From positions 102,402 through 166,401 of the forward strand of contig JAEPNY010000002.1 in assembly GCA_017643165.1 (NCBI GenBank): a stretch of DNA of 64,000 bases. Direction: 5' to 3'. The notes below the pieces were generated by a model. That model was given only the letters and a program-made list of their open reading frames with translations, made no database searches and was not told the DNA's origin. The translations under genes were made by a program, and so were the position numbers. Shown piece after piece: positions 53,735 through 62,058 of this stretch. This DNA comes from Psychroserpens sp. Lineage in GTDB: Bacteria > Bacteroidota > Bacteroidia > Flavobacteriales > Flavobacteriaceae. Numbering within the stretch: position 1 is the stretch's first letter; each line of letters opens with the position of its first letter.

Positions 53735-54022
53735 AAGCGATAGTTTTGTATATCAATATAGTAAAGTTAGCCTTATGAGTGCCCAATTCATATGACATAT
53801 ATCATAGATTTAACGTCTAGGTAACTTTTGCGATTTTGCCTATTTTTGACCTATTCTATTGAAGATATTCTTAACGAAAACGAATTCGTAGTATTGAGTT
53901 ATAAATAGTAGCTTTGTTTTCTATTAGATTTTTGAATAGTATGAAATGCAAAACGTAATAATTTGCATTTTTTCCGACGAATTTAAAGTCAATTATTGGC
54001 TTTAATTAAAGATAACTTTGTT
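53735..54022. other. Divergent spacer with hairpin
   Basis: The spacer between SLC13 and bshB1 holds AAATGCAAA (53944-53952) / TTTGCATTT (53962-53970) with T-run to 53973, a terminator-like hairpin upstream of bshB1, and TAGCTTTG (53909-53916) and TAACTTTG (54013-54020) as promoter-like boxes. The second box is too close to the ATG at 54023 to start a normal leader. Confidence 0.4.
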
Positions 54023-54739
54023 ATGAAATTAGACATATTAGCCTTTGGAGCACATCCTGACGATGTTGAATTAGGATGTGGTGCAACAATTGCCAAGGAG
54101 GTTGCAAATGGAAAGAAAGTAGGCATCATTGATTTGACCAGAGGAGAATTAGGTACACGAGGAACTGCTGAGACACGTGATGCTGAAGCTGCAGCTGCGG
54201 CTGGTATTTTAGGTGTTCAGGTTCGTAGGAATTTAGGTTTCGCAGATGGTTTCTTCGTGAATGATAAAGAGCACCAACTTGAAATTATTAAAGTACTTCG
54301 TACCTACCGACCAGACGTTGTACTTTGTAATGCGATTGAAGATCGCCACATTGATCATGGAAAGGGTAGTAGACTAGTGAGTGATGCTTGTTTTTTAAGT
54401 GGACTGTTGAAAGTCGAAACTCAATTGGATGGTGAAAATCAAAAACAATGGCGACCAAAGCAGGTCTATCATTATATTCAATGGAAGAACTTAGATCCTG
54501 ATATTGCCGTTGATGTTACTGGTTTTATGGATACTAAAATGAAAGCCGTTTTAGCATATCAAACGCAGTTTTATGATCCTAAGAGTAAGGAGCCAGAAAC
54601 ACCGATCTCCAGCAAAAATTTCACGGATAGCGTCAAGTATAGAGCAAGAGATCTAGGACGAATTATTGGAACTGAATATGCAGAAGGCTTCAATGTTGAG
54701 CGTCATGCTGCTGTGGATAGTTTGTTTGATCTGATCTAA
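54023..54739 (+). CDS. bshB1: Bacillithiol biosynthesis deacetylase
   Basis: 238 residues from ATG 54023, giving MKLDILAFGAHPDDVELG. An in-frame TTG at 53996 is rejected because it does not fit the family N-terminus. It deacetylates GlcNAc-malate in the making of bacillithiol. The zinc motif is H11-P-D-D14, with H in EDRHIDHGKGS as further ligand; the length fits BshB1. No other bsh gene lies in the window. Bacillithiol would serve redox balance together with the peroxidase genes elsewhere, but no direct link is visible. Confidence 0.93.
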   Translation: MKLDILAFGAHPDDVELGCGATIAKEVANGKKVGIIDLTRGELGTRGTAETRDAEAAAAAGILGVQVRRNLGFADGFFVNDKEHQLEIIKVLRTYRPDVVLCNAIEDRHIDHGKGSRLVSDACFLSGLLKVETQLDGENQKQWRPKQVYHYIQWKNLDPDIAVDVTGFMDTKMKAVLAYQTQFYDPKSKEPETPISSKNFTDSVKYRARDLGRIIGTEYAEGFNVERHAAVDSLFDLI

Positions 54740-54756
54740 TAATTTTTAAAAAAACT

Positions 54757-54786
54757 TTGTAGTAACTACGAAATAAATTACCTTTG
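54757..54786 (+). promoter_or_regulatory. Consensus promoter of the tRNA-His locus
   Basis: TTG (54757-54759), 19 nt, TACCTTTG (54779-54786): a perfect TTG-N19-TAnnTTTG promoter. It lies 25 bp before a broken tRNA-His copy and 95 bp before the intact one. Confidence 0.85.
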
Positions 54787-54811
54787 CCCACGCATTGTAA
54801 AAATGCAGAAT

Positions 54812-54852
54812 CATGGTGGTTCTTTCATTTGGTTAGAGCATTCCTTTGTTAA
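54812..54852 (+). pseudogene. Broken 5' part of a tRNA-His gene
   Basis: CATGGTGGTT, then diverged, then TTGGTTAGAGCATT matches the 5' part of the intact tRNA (54878 onwards), including the same three bases before it (CAT). The D-stem is destroyed and the anticodon is not readable. It lies within the transcript from the 54757 promoter. Confidence 0.75.
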
Positions 54853-54880
54853 GTTTTTTAAACTTAAAATAAAATTACAT

Positions 54881-54955
54881 GGTGGTTGTAGCTCAGTTGG
54901 TTAGAGCATTGGTTTGTGGTACCAAGGGTCGTGGGTTCGAATCCCATCATCCACC
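54881..54955 (+). tRNA. tRNA-His (GTG)
   Basis: Full cloverleaf: G-1 at 54881, acceptor GTGGTTG / CATCCAC, D arm GCTC/GAGC with loop AGTTGGTTA, anticodon stem TTGGT/ACCAA with loop TTGTGGT (anticodon GTG), T arm GTGGG/CCCAT with TTCGAAT. The extra G-1 opposite C73 is diagnostic of tRNA-His. Position 5-68 is a U-U mismatch; GTGGATG would pair fully. The CCA end is not encoded. Confidence 0.94.
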
Positions 54956-54966
54956 CAGAGCATTAA

Positions 54967-54995
54967 AACCAGTCCAGAAAAGGGCTGGTTTTTTT
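54967..54995 (+). terminator. Terminator of tRNA-His
   Basis: AACCAGTCC (54967-54975) / GGGCTGGTT (54982-54990) with one G-U pair and a 6-nt loop, followed by T to 54995. Confidence 0.88.
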
Positions 54996-55049
54996 ATGCG
55001 CCATTCTCAACTTCATTAGTTATATCGAAGCATAATTAAAGGCAATTCA

Positions 55050-55128
55050 GATGATGGGATCAATGCCATTAATCCCATCATCCACCCAGAGAATTAAAAC
55101 CAGTCCTGAAAAGGGCTGGTTTTTTTTG
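55050..55128 (+). repeat. Second copy of tRNA-His 3' end and terminator
   Basis: The segment 55071-55128 repeats 54940-54997 (58 bp with two differences), that is, T-arm and acceptor 3' half plus the terminator hairpin. Just upstream GATGATGGGAT (55050-55060) forms an inverted repeat with ATCCCATCATC (55072-55082). No 5' half is present, so it is not a functional tRNA. Confidence 0.85.
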
Positions 55129-55133
55129 TTTAT

Positions 55134-55160
55134 AAAAAAAGCGTCACTCAGGTGACGCTT
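55134..55160 (-). terminator. Terminator of the first M28 peptidase gene
   Basis: AAGCGTCAC (55139-55147) / GTGACGCTT (55152-55160) with a 4-nt loop; on the minus strand it is followed by T (A run at 55134-55140). It lies 26 bp beyond the stop at 55187. Confidence 0.85.
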
Positions 55161-55186
55161 AATTCTTTATTGAAAAGAAATCTTAA

Positions 55187-56773
55187 TTATGGTTGTGATT
55201 CCTCTGCTTTGTCAACAACAACTCGCGTATCACGATTTGCAACTTCCCAAGCGGTATAGAATACTAATCTCGTTCTATTCTCAAGCAGATCATATTCAAT
55301 CTTGTCTGGTGTGTCTCCTGGTTGATGGTAGTCATCATGCGTACCATTGAAATAGAAAATAATTGGAATATTATTCTTTGCAAAGTTATAGTGATCGCTT
55401 CGGTAATAGAAACGATTTGGATCATTTTCATCGTTGTATGTATAATCGAATTCGATATTCATGTATTTATTGTTCACCTCTTCTGAAAGGTTGTGCAACT
55501 CGGTACTTAACTTATCACTTCCAATTAAGTAAACATAGTTTCTATCGCCTGTACGTTTTGGATCGATACGACCGATCATGTCAATGTTTAAGTTAGCTAC
55601 AGTGTTTTCAAGAGGGAATATTGGATCATTATCTGTGTAATGTCTAGATCCTAAAAGACCTTTCTCCTCACCAGTTACATGTAAGAATAAAATAGAACGT
55701 TTAGGCGTGTAACCGTCGTTAACCGCTTCTTTAAAGGCTTCCGCAATCTCAACAACAGCAACTGTACCAGATCCGTCGTCATCTGCACCATTATAAATTT
55801 CGCCGTCATTAACACCAACGTGGTCTAAGTGTGCAGAGATTACTAGAATTTCGTCTGGCTTTTCTGATCCACGAATAAAGGCTACAACATTTTCGGAATC
55901 AACTTTTTCCGCTTGACTAGAAATAGTACCTGTGATTTTAGTTGATACCATTTTGGCCTCATTTGAACTATTAATATCTGGATGAATTGCACTTGCAAAA
56001 TTTTCACCAACCATGACGAACATCATGCTTGGCTCATTACTCTTTAAAGAAATTCGTCCTGCGCGTCCTGATTCTGCCATTTGTCTGTAATATGCGCCAT
56101 ATTGACCAATCATATCTTGATTCATAAATAGCAAGGCTTTTGCACCATTATCTCGAGCAGCATCGCGCTTCGATGAAAGCGACTGACGTCCATAACTCCA
56201 TTTCGTATTTTCAGCAGTTCCTGAGGTTACATAATTTCCATTAGCATCTTTTGGCTCTCCGGCTTTAACTAATACGATCTTTCCTTTTACATCTAAATCT
56301 TTGTAATCAGAATAGTTTTCTGCATCGATACCATACCCAGCAAATACAACTTCGTTAATATTTAACTCTTGAGAATCTGCGCTACCCAGTACTAAAAAAT
56401 CATCGTAGTTGTTAAATGACGTACCATTGACAGCCATCGTTACTGTTGGCGCTTTTTGTCGTTCTAAAGGAACTTCTTGAAAATAGTCCTCACCCGATAA
56501 AGGTGATGGAATACCTAAGGTCATATATTGCTCTTTTAGATAGTTTGAAGCTTTCTTTTGACCAGCCGAACCTGTATCACGGCCTTCGAAATCGTCAGAA
56601 GCATAAATGTATAAATGCTCTTTAAGTTCTTCAGCGGTAATGGTGTTTCCATATACAGTAGGATCTGCGGGAGGTTTAGGTGCTGTTTTGGCAGTCGTGC
56701 TATTATTTGAGCTGCCGCAAGCAACTAATAACAGCGCTGCCGCAAAAATGCGTAGTGAGGTTTTCATAGACAT
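55187..56773 (-). CDS. M28 family zinc metallopeptidase lipoprotein with PA domain
   Basis: 528 residues. Lipoprotein signal with Cys19 (AAALLLVAC). A PA insert lies in about 105-290, followed by the M28 catalytic core (about 295-515): zinc ligands H315 and D317 of SAHLDHVG, D332 of GADDDGSG, E369-E370 of VTGEEKG, D398 of NIDMIG and H483 of DDYHQPGDTPD; H461 in RSDHYNF also conserved. An aminopeptidase acting in the envelope. It is followed by a terminator, and a smaller relative (56943-57977) lies just upstream on the same strand. Confidence 0.94.
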   Translation of the reverse strand: MSMKTSLRIFAAALLLVACGSSNNSTTAKTAPKPPADPTVYGNTITAEELKEHLYIYASDDFEGRDTGSAGQKKASNYLKEQYMTLGIPSPLSGEDYFQEVPLERQKAPTVTMAVNGTSFNNYDDFLVLGSADSQELNINEVVFAGYGIDAENYSDYKDLDVKGKIVLVKAGEPKDANGNYVTSGTAENTKWSYGRQSLSSKRDAARDNGAKALLFMNQDMIGQYGAYYRQMAESGRAGRISLKSNEPSMMFVMVGENFASAIHPDINSSNEAKMVSTKITGTISSQAEKVDSENVVAFIRGSEKPDEILVISAHLDHVGVNDGEIYNGADDDGSGTVAVVEIAEAFKEAVNDGYTPKRSILFLHVTGEEKGLLGSRHYTDNDPIFPLENTVANLNIDMIGRIDPKRTGDRNYVYLIGSDKLSTELHNLSEEVNNKYMNIEFDYTYNDENDPNRFYYRSDHYNFAKNNIPIIFYFNGTHDDYHQPGDTPDKIEYDLLENRTRLVFYTAWEVANRDTRVVVDKAEESQP

Positions 56774-56942
56774 GTAGTTTAAATTATTGCGAAAATAATC
56801 GCAATATTTTGATAATCAGTTAGTTGTTTAGATAATAAAACGTGCCAATTCGGGATTTTGGAATTTGCAGCCTAATATTACGAAAAATACTGATCATTAC
56901 AGCTTCATGCTTTAAGTCTTTAAGCAAAGTTTAACAACTTTA

Positions 56943-57977
56943 TTAGGCGTCGATGTCTACTTCGAGACGATTGTCGGCATTAGCAAGATACCATGCCGTA
57001 GCGAAAATAAGCTTGGTGCGTTTTTCAAGTAAACGATAGTTAATCTTATCTGGCGTGTCTGTTGGTTCTGTGTAATCTTCATGTTCACCATTAAAATAAA
57101 AGATTACAGGTACGCCTTTAAGTGCAAAATTATATTGATCAGATCGGGAAAAGTACTGATTAGGATCGTTGTCTTTATTAAATCGATAATCCAATTCTAA
57201 ATTCGTGAAAATAGAATTAGCTTCTTCGGAAATATAATGTAGTTCAGTACTTAATTGATCGGAACCAATAAGATATATGTAATCTTCATTATCTGTGTGT
57301 GCTTCATCTACGCGTCCAATCATGTCAATATTGAGATTAGCTACCGTATTCTTCATTGAAAACACAGGATATTTAGTATAATATCTGGAGCCTTCTAAGC
57401 CTATTTCTTCCCCTGTAAGATGTAAAAATACCACACTTCGTTTTGGACGATGACCATTAGCCGCTGCTATTTTAAATGCTTGCGCTAATTCAAATACTGC
57501 GGCTGTTCCAGAACCGTTATCATCGGCTCCATAATAAATTTCAGAATCTGTATAGCCTTCATGATCTGAATGTGCGGATAAAATAATGACCTCATTAGGC
57601 TTCTCACTTCCTTCAATAAATGCGATCACGTTTTGTGAGTCTTTTATACCATTTGAAAAATGAGATTCAGGAATGTATTGATAATATTTTGAACCTAAAG
57701 GGGATTTGATACCTTCACTGATATAGTAATCTTTAATAAACTTTGATGCTTTGTGATGACCTGGTTCACCAGTGCGTCTTCCTTGAAATTCTTCGTTGCA
57801 AAAACCATAGACGTGCGATTCTAATTCTGAAGCAGTAATTGTATTAAGATAGGATGATATTGTTTCGGTATCTTCGAATTTTATGCTTGATTTGAGTTGA
57901 TCAATTTTTTCAGAATGACGCATGGATACGCAAGAACCAACAAGAGTAAATGAGAGGGCAACAAGTAAGTTTTTCAT
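56943..57977 (-). CDS. Degenerate-site M28 peptidase paralogue
   Basis: 344 residues, lipoprotein signal with Cys16 (SFTLVGSC). It aligns end to end with the neighbour except that the PA insert is missing: its residues 101-116 join directly to the catalytic core. H136, D138, D152, E190-E191 and D218 are kept, but the last zinc-ligand His is T303 (EDYTEPTD) and the conserved His of RSDH is Q281 (RSDQ). So the second zinc site is incomplete and the enzyme may be inactive or bind differently. Same-strand neighbour by tandem duplication. Confidence 0.9.
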   Translation of the reverse strand: MKNLLVALSFTLVGSCVSMRHSEKIDQLKSSIKFEDTETISSYLNTITASELESHVYGFCNEEFQGRRTGEPGHHKASKFIKDYYISEGIKSPLGSKYYQYIPESHFSNGIKDSQNVIAFIEGSEKPNEVIILSAHSDHEGYTDSEIYYGADDNGSGTAAVFELAQAFKIAAANGHRPKRSVVFLHLTGEEIGLEGSRYYTKYPVFSMKNTVANLNIDMIGRVDEAHTDNEDYIYLIGSDQLSTELHYISEEANSIFTNLELDYRFNKDNDPNQYFSRSDQYNFALKGVPVIFYFNGEHEDYTEPTDTPDKINYRLLEKRTKLIFATAWYLANADNRLEVDIDA

Positions 57978-58068
57978 GGTTGGATTAAATAACTAGCTGA
58001 TAATGATTCAAATAACGCAAAAAAATAGGTAAAACCGAAGCATTACCTATTTAATTTTAATAATTATT

Positions 58069-58395
58069 TTATTCAAAATCCATGCCCTCTAAATCCTTAA
58101 GTGACTCTTCTTCAAGCTCTTCTTCTTTTTGTTCTAGTTGTTCTGTGTCACCAACTTCAACAGTATTGAAAACTGCTTTATAGGTCGTAACAACAAGTGC
58201 AATGATTGTCATTAAGAACATGAGTTGAATTGATTTCTTGGAACTCGAATCGCCTTTTTTGATAAAAAGTGCTACGATACCACATATAAGGGCTGCTCCT
58301 GATGGCATAAAGGCGATCTTAGACAATGGTGTCGCAGATAAAATCAAGGCTAAAATTGCCGCAGTAAAACCGAGTATAACAAATAGTTTTTTCAT
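58069..58395 (-). CDS. Small membrane protein with acidic tail
   Basis: 108 residues with three predicted helices (about 4-22, 29-48 and 57-76) and an acidic, Glu-rich C-terminus (about 80-108; EQLEQKEEELEEESLKDLE). No motif. Function unknown. It follows the DUF3108 gene by 8 bp, so it is in the same operon. Confidence 0.65.
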   Translation of the reverse strand: MKKLFVILGFTAAILALILSATPLSKIAFMPSGAALICGIVALFIKKGDSSSKKSIQLMFLMTIIALVVTTYKAVFNTVEVGDTEQLEQKEEELEEESLKDLEGMDFE

Positions 58396-58403
58396 AGCTT
58401 ATC

Positions 58404-59183
58404 TTAATATTTTAATCCGCTAGCCGACTTAATCTTTAGCTCTCCATTACCAACTGGAATTTTGAATTTGGCGTAAACTGGGATTTTATTCTTATCCGCT
58501 GTAAGCCAAATGAGGTTGTTTTGGCTACCTTGAAGTACGTCACTATTCGCTAATCCTATCGAAAGTTTATAACATTCTTTTCTTCCTAAAGCGGTATTAA
58601 TAGTTTCTTTACTGACATAAGTTATGGTGACATTCCTTTCTTCATTATCAAAAATAATTGTAAAGTTCTGACGATCACCAACTGAAGCCTTGTCGATATC
58701 TAGGTTTCTAATATGGTAAAGTGTTGACACCAAATCTCTGGTATTAGATCCTATTCTTACTTTGTTCTTTTCAGTCCAATATTCATCCTGTCTATTTTTT
58801 TTGCGTTTTTCACTGTCAACAGTACGTGTTTTATGATTGAACTTATACTTCATTCGTTTTTCATAACCGCCTTCATAGATGTCTCGATTATAGAGATAAG
58901 GTTTTAGACTTGAAGGATTTACATAACTTTCGTATAAATCTCTAATCTTAAAAAAACTGTCCCATTTGCTGTAGGTTGCAGCAGTACACTTCAATTTGAG
59001 TAGAGTAGATTTTGACGTTTTAACTTCACTAGTTTCCATAGTAACCTGAGCGATCTCGTTTAATATACCAGACATGTTGTAAGTGGCACTAAAAACCAGT
59101 TTTTCGCCTGCAGCGATGGTTTTATTCTGAGCTGAAATTGCTACGGTGCAGAAGAATAGAAGCGCTGTAATTAGTTGTTTCAT
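58404..59183 (-). CDS. DUF3108 family exported protein
   Basis: 259 residues, N-terminal signal of about 18 residues (LITALLFFCTVAISAQ). DUF3108 domain follows: KLVFSATYNMSGILNEIAQV, YLYNRDIYEGGYEKRMKYKF, YHIRNLD, RKECYKLSI and the end KIPVYAKFKIPVGNGELKI. Periplasmic beta protein; the family is poorly characterised. Upstream of the small membrane protein gene. Confidence 0.87.
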   Translation of the reverse strand: MKQLITALLFFCTVAISAQNKTIAAGEKLVFSATYNMSGILNEIAQVTMETSEVKTSKSTLLKLKCTAATYSKWDSFFKIRDLYESYVNPSSLKPYLYNRDIYEGGYEKRMKYKFNHKTRTVDSEKRKKNRQDEYWTEKNKVRIGSNTRDLVSTLYHIRNLDIDKASVGDRQNFTIIFDNEERNVTITYVSKETINTALGRKECYKLSIGLANSDVLQGSQNNLIWLTADKNKIPVYAKFKIPVGNGELKIKSASGLKY

Positions 59184-59369
59184 CTTGATGAGTTTAGTTT
59201 TATTAACGAGAATAATAACATTTATTGTGCCGAAAATACAATGCTAATTGTTTTCAAACTAATTTTAAATGAAGTTTTAAATAACTCAATCCTGCGTGAA
59301 GCTGACTTTTATCATTATTTATTAGCATCCTTGTTATTAACTTAGAGTATCATCAATAGTACGATTATT

Positions 59370-60227
59370 ATGAAGACTATTTTATTACCTACCGATTTCT
59401 CTGAAAATTCTAAGAACGCTATACGCTATGCATTGGAATATTTTGAAACCGAGCCATGTAAATTCATTATTTTGAATGTTCAAAAAGTATCATCTTTTGT
59501 TACTGACGATCTTATGGCGATGCATCCTTCAGATACTATTTTTAAGAGTTTAATAGAATCATCAAAGCAGAAGGTAGTTCAATTTATCAAGGAGCTTAAG
59601 GAAACGTACAATAACACTTTACATCAATTTGAATCTAAGGTTGACTATGACAATTTTATTGATGCCATAAATCAGGTTATTGAATTAGAAGGTATTGAAC
59701 TCATTGTTATGGGCACAAAAGGAGCCTCTAACATTGCTAAGACCATATTTGGATCTAATGCTGCTCGCGTGATACAACGAGCTAATTGTCCGGTTCTGGC
59801 CATTCCCAATGATTATACCTTTAATGGTATAAAACACATTGCATTTCCGTCAAATTATTTTACTGAATATAATATTGATGATCTTAAACCTTTACTGGCT
59901 CTTACCAATAAAACGGATAGTAAAGTAAGTGTCTTACATGTTAAAGACGAAGAGCATCTTAGTGAATATCAAGAAAATAATCGCGCCTTTTTAGATCAAT
60001 GTTTTTCAAACCAACATCATGAATTTATTGACCTTGAGCAAGGAAATCTATTTAAGAAAATCACTAATTATATTGTTGAGAACGACGTTGATTTATTGGC
60101 CATGATGAGCAGGAAACATTCCTTCATAGAACGCGTGTTTGCGAGACATGCTGCCGAAAGTTTTGCTTTCAATCCGAAAGTTCCACTTTTAGTCATGGAA
60201 AACACTGGGAATTTCTACCTAAAATAG
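59370..60227 (+). CDS. Tandem universal stress protein
   Basis: 285 residues with two USP-A domains. Domain 1 (about 1-145) ends in the ATP-binding pattern MGTKGASNIAKTIFGSNAAR (G-x2-G-x9-G-S) and CPVLAIP; domain 2 (about 150-285) lacks a full motif. Regulates stress survival; binding of ATP is by family. It is divergent from the lipoprotein gene, and related to two more USP genes at the window end. Confidence 0.92.
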   Translation: MKTILLPTDFSENSKNAIRYALEYFETEPCKFIILNVQKVSSFVTDDLMAMHPSDTIFKSLIESSKQKVVQFIKELKETYNNTLHQFESKVDYDNFIDAINQVIELEGIELIVMGTKGASNIAKTIFGSNAARVIQRANCPVLAIPNDYTFNGIKHIAFPSNYFTEYNIDDLKPLLALTNKTDSKVSVLHVKDEEHLSEYQENNRAFLDQCFSNQHHEFIDLEQGNLFKKITNYIVENDVDLLAMMSRKHSFIERVFARHAAESFAFNPKVPLLVMENTGNFYLK

Positions 60228-60245
60228 TTTGTAAGCAACGGAATC

Positions 60246-60917
60246 TTAGTTGATGGTATCCTTGAGATCATCTTTAGTATCAGCGTCAACTGAGCGTATT
60301 AGCTGTTCTTCTTCCAAAACAACAACAGCCAAACGCACATAATCTTTCACTGTTTGTTCAATGTTTGTTGGATCGGTTATATCGATATAACCCTTCCAAA
60401 TCAACTCACGATCTTTAGTCGGACAGATACAGAACATAGATGTTTCCGCATGATAGATGGTATATTCTTTATAATATTCAGGGTTGTAAAACACATCTTG
60501 ATACATCAAATATTCTTCATTAAATCGACGTCTTGTTTCATCATAGCCACCATAGTCTTTCCTATAGGCGATTCGATCATCAACACCTATAATTTTCGTA
60601 AGCAGTATGGTGTCATATTCGTCTAGTATTAGTTGTGTTTCAAGTGCATTGAGATCAGATTCAGTCATGCGTTCGTTTAGTTTTGCTTCGTCTAGCACAT
60701 CTATACTCATCATAGCTTCAACGCCGCGTGATTGAAACTCTTTTTTGAGCTGTTTTTCAAATTTTTTTCTGACTTTTATATCTGAAGTTAAACCAACGAT
60801 TAGAATTTTAGTGGGTTCATAACTATCGATATCTGGATTTTTCCAACTCTCAACGAGATGTGTACTGGTGCAGCTTGATACAATAAGTGTTAACAGTAAT
60901 AAGATGATCTTTTTCAT
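60246..60917 (-). CDS. Hypothetical lipoprotein
   Basis: 223 residues with a lipoprotein signal (LLLLTLIVSSC). A KILIVGLTSDIKVRKKFEKQ segment and a VVVLEEEQLIRS end suggest a Rossmann-like or DUF4136-like fold, without firm assignment. Probably in the outer membrane. It shares the operon with a small helical protein (4-bp gap). Confidence 0.7.
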   Translation of the reverse strand: MKKIILLLLTLIVSSCTSTHLVESWKNPDIDSYEPTKILIVGLTSDIKVRKKFEKQLKKEFQSRGVEAMMSIDVLDEAKLNERMTESDLNALETQLILDEYDTILLTKIIGVDDRIAYRKDYGGYDETRRRFNEEYLMYQDVFYNPEYYKEYTIYHAETSMFCICPTKDRELIWKGYIDITDPTNIEQTVKDYVRLAVVVLEEEQLIRSVDADTKDDLKDTIN

Positions 60918-60921
60918 GATT

Positions 60922-61365
60922 TTATTTTTTATCGATGAATCGGTTATGTTTGTCTTGTTTTTTTAATTCTATAATTACGGAAAATGTATTTTGTTTTAAG
61001 GATTTAAACGCACTCAAAAATTCACGTATCAACAATGATAACTCATAATGATCTTTGGTGTAGGCGTCTTCTTTTTTTAATTCATCAATACCATCTAGCA
61101 TTATTTTTAGTTCATTTTCGTGCGTTTGTACGGCTTCAATGAGTAAGATGTTTTGTTTTTTAGAGGCATCCAATTCTTCTATAAGAATTTTACTAGAAGG
61201 AAATTGTTCTTCTTTTATTAGCAAGCGCGTATATTCTGTAATGAGGTCATCGAAAAATCGATGCTCATCAAGTGCAAATTTCAATTCAGACAACCATTCT
61301 TGTGAAGCGGCATGTAATTCATCAGCGCTCAACCATTCGATGTATTTGGCATTTTTATATAGCAT
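60922..61365 (-). CDS. Helical coiled-coil protein
   Basis: 147 residues, rich in Glu, Lys and Leu with long helices: SADELHAASQEWLSELKFAL, SLLIREFLSAFKSLKQN. No signal or membrane segment. Function unknown. It is 4 bp upstream of the lipoprotein gene and 72 bp downstream of the Hsp20 gene, within a stress-gene cluster. Confidence 0.6.
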   Translation of the reverse strand: MLYKNAKYIEWLSADELHAASQEWLSELKFALDEHRFFDDLITEYTRLLIKEEQFPSSKILIEELDASKKQNILLIEAVQTHENELKIMLDGIDELKKEDAYTKDHYELSLLIREFLSAFKSLKQNTFSVIIELKKQDKHNRFIDKK

Positions 61366-61394
61366 GATAATTTAGTTTTATGACTAAGGAAAAA

Positions 61395-61428
61395 GGCAGA
61401 GCGTGCATCCTCTAATTCACGCTCTGCC
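61395..61428 (-). terminator. Hairpin downstream of Hsp20
   Basis: A perfect 11-bp stem GGCAGAGCGTG (61395-61405) / CACGCTCTGCC (61418-61428), 9 bp beyond the Hsp20 stop, with a short A-run to the left. The T-tract is weak, so it may act as an RNA-stabilising hairpin. Confidence 0.65.
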
Positions 61429-61437
61429 ATCAAATGA

Positions 61438-61887
61438 TTACAGAATTTCAATCACCCTCTTTGATTGTTCTTTAAAATCTTCTTTCTTCTGTAATTTAAG
61501 TTTCAATATGCCATCTTTGTAAGTCGCTTTCACGTCTTGATCCATATTTACAGACTTAGGTAAAGCTAATGAGCGTTTAAAAGAGCTATAACTAAATTCT
61601 CGTCTTGTGAATTCTTCTTCTTTTTCTTCTAGTTCTTTCTTTTTCTCACCCGTTACATTAAGAATGTTGTCATCAATTGTTACTTCAAAATCTTCTTTAG
61701 AGAAACCGGGAGCCGCGAATTCTATTTCATAATCCATGTCATGTTCTTTGACATTCATCGCTGGCATAAGGCTATCTTCCTCAAGAAAATTATGTGTGAA
61801 GAAAGCGTCATCACTAAGAAAGCTTTTTAGACCTTCATTTGTCCAAGGGAAGAATCTGTTTCGTTTGTTAAATTTAATGAGTGACAT
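61438..61887 (-). CDS. Hsp20/alpha-crystallin family small heat-shock protein
   Basis: 149 residues. The alpha-crystallin domain (about 48-140) shows YEIEFAAPGFSKEDFEVTID (53-72), FTRREFSYSSFKRSLALP and the IEIL-like IXI C-terminus (RVIEIL). It prevents aggregation of unfolded proteins as an oligomer. It is in the same cluster as the USP genes, but no CIRCE or HrcA-type site was seen upstream. Confidence 0.94.
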   Translation of the reverse strand: MSLIKFNKRNRFFPWTNEGLKSFLSDDAFFTHNFLEEDSLMPAMNVKEHDMDYEIEFAAPGFSKEDFEVTIDDNILNVTGEKKKELEEKEEEFTRREFSYSSFKRSLALPKSVNMDQDVKATYKDGILKLKLQKKEDFKEQSKRVIEIL

Positions 61888-61996
61888 AATCTTTACATAT
61901 TAGAGTTAAACTTATAGTCTACCCAAAATACGAAACGCTTAAGGGTATTAAAATGATTAATATCAGTTCTTTAAATATGTGGAATAGTAGAAATTA

Positions 61997-62032
61997 GAAA
62001 CTGCCACAACACTTAGCAGTCATGGCAGTTTC
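61997..62032 (-). terminator. Hairpin downstream of 62059 gene
   Basis: A 10-bp stem GAAACTGCCA (61997-62006) / TGGCAGTTTC (62023-62032), placed 27 bp after the stop at 62059. Confidence 0.6.
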
Positions 62033-62058
62033 AATCACCAACTAATAATTGTCGAAAC

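Noticed and set aside
54812-55128. An integrated element at tRNA-His
   Set aside because: The tRNA 3' copies are only 131 bp apart with no integrase between them; kept only as one possible origin.
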